Below are positions 60,649 to 64,000 of a DNA stretch of 64,000 bases, in pieces. The notes beneath the pieces were generated by a model. It ran no database searches. It was not told where the DNA came from and was given only the letters and a program-made list of their open reading frames with translations. Made by a program: the position numbers and the translations under genes. Source of the DNA: JAZKBN01 sp040388605 (GTDB taxonomy: Bacteria > Bacteroidota > Bacteroidia > Cytophagales > Flexibacteraceae); the NCBI GenBank assembly GCA_040388605.1, contig JAZKBN010000073.1:8643-72642 (forward strand), given 5' to 3'. The first letter of the stretch is position 1. Every line of letters starts with the position of its first letter.

Positions 60649-61782
60649 TTGTTTTCAGCACCTTCCCCAGCCATTTTCAGCAATATTTTACTCACTTGGT
60701 TTAGTGCAAATGCCCGCGATTTACCTTGGCGCAAAACCACTGATCCTTATAAAATTTGGCTTAGCGAAATTATTTTGCAACAAACCCGGGTTGCACAGGG
60801 CATGCCCTATTATCATGCCTTTACTGAGGCATATCCCACGGTAAATGCCCTCGCATTAGCTCCTTTAGAGGAAGTTCTAAGGCTTTGGCAGGGGCTGGGT
60901 TATTACAGCAGGGCACGAAGCCTGCATAATACCGCCCAAACAGTTATTGAAGAGTATAACGGTATATTTCCTACAGCCTATGCTGATTTGTTGAAGCTGA
61001 AAGGCATTGGCCCATATACAGCCGCGGCTGTTGCATCCTTTTCGGCAAATGAAAGGGCAGCAGTGGTTGATGGCAATGTGTACCGGGTTTTAGCCCGGGT
61101 ATTTGGGATTCAGGAAGATATTATGAGCGGCTCAGGCAAAAGAAGATTTGCAGAATTGGCCCTGGCACTCATTCCTTACGATAAGCCAGGTGAGTATAAC
61201 CAGGCTATAATGGAATTCGGGGCCTTGCAATGTGTGCCGGTAAACCCCCTTTGCATGCTTTGCCCGCTTCGGGAAACCTGTTTTGCTTACAATAATAACA
61301 TGGTAAGGCTCTTGCCGGTTAAAACCCCGAAAGCAAAAGTTACTGAGCGATACATTAATTATTTAGCGGTGTTTTCTCATGGTAAACTGCTGATGCATAA
61401 GCGCACAGGCAAAGATATTTGGGAAGGCCTGTATGAGTTTCCCATCTTTGAAAGTACCTCGGCCGGAAGGAATTTAAGTGCCGGGGAGTTAATTGCTGAA
61501 ATTCTGCCGGGTAACCATAATGTGGAAATAATGGAAAACCTGCCTGCATTTAAGCACTTATTAACGCATCGTCGCCTGATTATCAGTGTGGTTGCTGTAG
61601 TTTTACCGAATCTGCAATTGGTTGATTCAGGCATTTTACCGGGTTCAGGCATAAGAGAAAGCGACCCGGGTAAATCATTTAACTTAACAGGTGATTTTAA
61701 CTGGTATTCCAAAGAGCAGGTTAGTGGCCTTCCTAAACCGGTTCCGGTATTACACAGCCTGTTGAAACTAAATTTTGTTTAA
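60649..61782 (+). CDS. mutY: A/G-specific adenine glycosylase
   Basis: 377-residue base-excision repair enzyme removing adenine opposite 8-oxoguanine. Catalytic Glu40 (LSEIILQQTRV), helix-hairpin-helix LKGIGPYTAAA (about 117-127) with Asp141 (VVDGNV), and the 4Fe-4S ligands Cys195, Cys202, Cys205, Cys211 (C-x6-C-x2-C-x5-C) are present. The C-terminal NUDIX-like domain (about 228-377) recognises 8-oxoG. The start is a TTG at 60649; no ATG fits the conserved N-terminus. Confidence 0.96.
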   Translation: MFSAPSPAIFSNILLTWFSANARDLPWRKTTDPYKIWLSEIILQQTRVAQGMPYYHAFTEAYPTVNALALAPLEEVLRLWQGLGYYSRARSLHNTAQTVIEEYNGIFPTAYADLLKLKGIGPYTAAAVASFSANERAAVVDGNVYRVLARVFGIQEDIMSGSGKRRFAELALALIPYDKPGEYNQAIMEFGALQCVPVNPLCMLCPLRETCFAYNNNMVRLLPVKTPKAKVTERYINYLAVFSHGKLLMHKRTGKDIWEGLYEFPIFESTSAGRNLSAGELIAEILPGNHNVEIMENLPAFKHLLTHRRLIISVVAVVLPNLQLVDSGILPGSGIRESDPGKSFNLTGDFNWYSKEQVSGLPKPVPVLHSLLKLNFV

Positions 61783-61870
61783 TATTTAAATCTTTCCATT
61801 TTTGTCGCATAGCAATATTTCGCTTGAATAATAACTGTTTAACGCTGCACCAAAACATCAGCCCTCAGCT

Positions 61871-62326
61871 ATGGCAAGCTTCAATAAGATAACTCTTATA
61901 GGAAATGTTGGTGGCGACCCCGTGGTTCGCACCTTCGAAAACGACAGGAAAGTAGCTGACTTCAGCCTTGCAGTTAACGAAACATTTACAGACCGGGCAG
62001 GTAACAAGACTGAGCGCACCGAATGGTTTCGTATATCCGTATGGGGCAGCAGGGCAGCAGTAATTGAGCAATATGTATCTAAGGGTTCGGCGCTGTTTGT
62101 TGAAGGCAGGTTAAGCCTGCGTACATACCAGGATACTGCCGGACAAACCCGCTACAGCCTTGATGTAACCTGTACCGATTTTACCTTAATTGGTAACCGC
62201 CCGCACGATGAGAGTTCAGTTCTGCCGTCAAGAGGCAATTCAACTTCCGGCACAGTGAACGCGCAAACAGCCCCGCCCCCTGATTCTGATTACAGAACAG
62301 GGTCTGAAGAAGATTTGCCGTTTTAG
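61871..62326 (+). CDS. ssb: Single-stranded DNA-binding protein
   Basis: 151 residues with an OB-fold (about 1-110; NKITLIGNVGGDPVVRTFEN, TEWFRISVWGS, GSALFVEGRLSLRTYQD), a Ser/Thr/Gln/Pro-rich linker and the acidic tip EEDLPF that binds repair and replication partners. It follows mutY by 88 bases, the common order in this phylum. The gldE/gldD gliding genes that often come next are not here. Confidence 0.96.
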   Translation: MASFNKITLIGNVGGDPVVRTFENDRKVADFSLAVNETFTDRAGNKTERTEWFRISVWGSRAAVIEQYVSKGSALFVEGRLSLRTYQDTAGQTRYSLDVTCTDFTLIGNRPHDESSVLPSRGNSTSGTVNAQTAPPPDSDYRTGSEEDLPF

Positions 62327-62419
62327 TGTAAAATCATAAATGAAAAATTTCCTTACCTTTCAGCCAAAATTACAAACAGCTTAAGTAACTAACCCAATCA
62401 AGCAATTTACCTACAAACC

Positions 62420-63307
62420 ATGTCTCATAAGTTAAGGATAAAACAATCCGCTGCCGTCCTGCTCGCCTTGTGCCTGACAGCCTGCGGCGGAGGCAAAACC
62501 TCCGAAACTGCCGGTGATTCCGCTGCTACGGATTCAACAGTAGTAGTTGCGGCCGATACCACCGCACAGTCGGCCGATAAAGCTGCTGAGTTCCTCCGCA
62601 GTTTGCCATCACCGTTCCACGTAGCCAACATCTTTAAAAGGAGCGGCCTCAAATACATAGATGGTATTACCAACCCGGCAGATTTGGCCGGCAAATACCA
62701 AAGTGTAAACAGCCAGGCTCTGAACCTTGGTGTGTATTCAGCAGATCTTGCTTACAGTACACTCAATAACCAAAGTCAACGCTCAATGACTTATTTTAAA
62801 GCCGTTCGCACCCTTGGCGATAAGCTTCAGATGAGCAGCATTTTTGAGCAATCGAATTTGTTAAATCGTTTCGAGAAGAATATTGGCAAGCCTGACTCTT
62901 TGCTTATGCTAATGGGCGAGCTTCACATGGAAAGCGATATTCTGCTGAAAGCGCAGGATCGTCATGATGTTGTTTTCCTGAGCTTTGCAGGTGCATGGGT
63001 TGAAAGCCTTTACATTGCCACCCACCTTACAAAATCAGGCGGCGACCCTAAAACATTGTCTCGCATACAGGAACGTGTTCTTGATCAATCTAATGCATTA
63101 GGTACTCTTATTAAATTATTGGGCGATTACCAGCAGAAACAGGAGTATGACTCTTTAATTAAAGGTCTTACTGAAGTGCGCGATGCCATGAATGAAATTA
63201 CTGCGCTGAACAAGCCCACTACCGATGCGGCTTACCAGGAAAAGTATAACAAATCTCTCTACCCCAAGATCGAAGCCCTAAGAAAACAAATTGTAAGCGG
63301 ATTCTAA
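62420..63307 (+). CDS. Uncharacterised helical lipoprotein
   Basis: 295 residues with a lipoprotein signal and lipobox LTAC (Cys22), then a Thr/Ser/Ala-rich spacer and an all-helical body of about 230 residues (LGVYSADLAYSTLNNQSQRS, FEQSNLLNRFEKNIGKPDSL, FLSFAGAWVESLYIATHLTK). I recognise the type from Bacteroidota genomes but know no function. The next gene, also secreted, starts 21 bases downstream, so the two are likely an operon ending at the terminator near 63.8 kb. Confidence 0.8.
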   Translation: MSHKLRIKQSAAVLLALCLTACGGGKTSETAGDSAATDSTVVVAADTTAQSADKAAEFLRSLPSPFHVANIFKRSGLKYIDGITNPADLAGKYQSVNSQALNLGVYSADLAYSTLNNQSQRSMTYFKAVRTLGDKLQMSSIFEQSNLLNRFEKNIGKPDSLLMLMGELHMESDILLKAQDRHDVVFLSFAGAWVESLYIATHLTKSGGDPKTLSRIQERVLDQSNALGTLIKLLGDYQQKQEYDSLIKGLTEVRDAMNEITALNKPTTDAAYQEKYNKSLYPKIEALRKQIVSGF

Positions 63308-63328
63308 TCCTGAAACAGACAAGAAACT

Positions 63329-63763
63329 ATGAAAACCAACTTACCAGTTCTCATTATTGTTGCCCTGCTTGCTTTCTTCGGATCATCCGAAAGTAACGCC
63401 CAGTGCAGCGATAAAAATATTCGCAAGCAGTGTAAAGCAGGTCTCGAAAACTATATTTTCGAAACTGCAAGCAGCAAGCCTTTTACCATGTTTGCTGAAC
63501 CTCGCAAGCGTATTGATGCCGCTTTTTCGGTATATGCACAGGAAAATTACCGCATACTGAACCTTTGCGAAGGTTTCAGCGGCGCAGTTGAGTTCAGCGT
63601 ATTCGACAGCCAAAACAATAAGCTGTTTACCAACAATAAAGACAATTCTTTAAACAAGTTCGATTTTACAGCAGAAAAAAGCGGCGATTATATCATCCGT
63701 TTCCAATTTGCTGAAGCTACAAATGCATCGGCATGTGTTGCCTTTGCAGTGGGCTACAAATGA
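63329..63763 (+). CDS. Small secreted protein of unknown function
   Basis: 144 residues with a signal peptide ending SNAQ (residue ~25). The mature part of ~120 residues has four cysteines (CSDKNIRKQC, ILNLCEGFSG, NASACVAF) that could form two disulfides, and alternating strands (FSVFDSQNNKLF, GDYIIRFQF) typical of a small beta-sandwich. Function unknown. It directly follows the helical lipoprotein gene, suggesting a shared periplasmic or surface role. Confidence 0.8.
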   Translation: MKTNLPVLIIVALLAFFGSSESNAQCSDKNIRKQCKAGLENYIFETASSKPFTMFAEPRKRIDAAFSVYAQENYRILNLCEGFSGAVEFSVFDSQNNKLFTNNKDNSLNKFDFTAEKSGDYIIRFQFAEATNASACVAFAVGYK

Positions 63764-63796
63764 GAATGGCACCCCAAAGTGCAAAAGAGTAAGCAT

Positions 63797-63830
63797 AAAA
63801 AACGCGGGCACGAAGCCCGCGTTTTTTTTT
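63797..63830 (+). terminator. Strong intrinsic terminator
   Basis: AAAAACGCGGGC pairs perfectly with GCCCGCGTTTTT around ACGAA and is followed by further T (nine in total). It closes the two-gene secreted-protein operon. The remaining bases to 64000 show no gene. Confidence 0.94.
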
Positions 63831-64000
63831 AAAGCCCCGGGATTAGATCTTTAGAGCTGTTTTGTTAAAATATCCCATCGGTATTAATAAGAATTTTTTG
63901 CTGCTCAAAGGTAACATCCTCTGATGCCAATTAGATTTTGTCCGGTTTTTAGGTAATGTGGTCAAAAGTAGTTGGTGTTTTTAGCCGAGAAGTTCATTAA

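Noticed and set aside
1..64000. tRNA, rRNA, CRISPR, IS elements and phage genes
   Set aside because: Intergenic spaces were read for T-loop, CCA, transposase and repeat-spacer patterns and none was found; a tRNAscan/ISfinder run would be decisive.

Overview
The window is a bacterial scaffold of the Bacteroidota. The evidence is two very large secreted proteins ending in type IX secretion (T9SS) C-terminal sorting domains, SusC/TonB-type outer-membrane proteins with N-terminal CarboxypepD_reg-like domains, promoters of the Bacteroidota type (TTTG / TAnnTTTG), a carbamoyl-phosphate synthase large chain without its allosteric domain, and the phylum-typical HU / RNase G / mutY / ssb neighbourhood. 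The ability to make sphingolipids suggests a Sphingobacteriales- or Chitinophagales-like lineage, but I cannot name a genus. Two runs of exactly 10 N (12177-12186 and 50874-50883) are scaffold joins; the second lies inside a gene.

The most notable region is 1.5-11.7 kb. Eight tightly packed plus-strand genes appear to encode a complete route from serine and acyl-CoA to inositol phosphorylceramide: serine palmitoyltransferase, GNAT-type ceramide synthase, ceramide reductase, myo-inositol-1-phosphate synthase, a PgpA-like phosphatase, an outer-membrane DUF5686 protein, a CDP-alcohol phosphatidyltransferase fused to a periplasmic DUF4833 domain, and an AUR1-like PAP2 inositolphosphotransferase. 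Three junctions are 4-base overlaps (ATGA, GTGA, TTGA). The sphingoid-base genes and the inositol-lipid genes are thus one transcription unit, and the PI-phosphate synthase carries an unusual extra domain. Upstream is the 3' part of an ABC-transporter ATPase cut by the window edge.

12.3-22.1 kb holds two convergent giant T9SS cargo genes, a metzincin protease and an Ig-like adhesin, that share a bidirectional terminator. 23-31.2 kb is regulatory and envelope: an ArsR regulator with two visible operators and its SRPBCC partner, a two-component system, a PepSY-like periplasmic protein and two outer-membrane beta-barrel receptors. 31.6-42 kb is mixed housekeeping (glycosyltransferase, ndk, heme lipoprotein, parC, CDF efflux pump, hpt, adk, DMT permease) plus a possible class II terpene-cyclase-like protein. 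It also holds a GC-rich, hairpin-dense non-coding element at about 37.95-38.35 kb.

42-56 kb carries surface-polysaccharide functions (Wzy-like polymerase, Wzx-like flippase, two tandem GT-C-like paralogues) around carB. It also has an exported pentapeptide beta-helix / potassium-channel fusion, an SDR, a DUF4296 lipoprotein and a DUF58 protein. 56.5-63.8 kb is the conserved core: RNase G, a 29-residue ribosomal-protein-like gene (bL38-like), a TPR protein, HU, mutY and ssb, followed by two secreted proteins. I saw no tRNA, rRNA, CRISPR array or insertion sequence.
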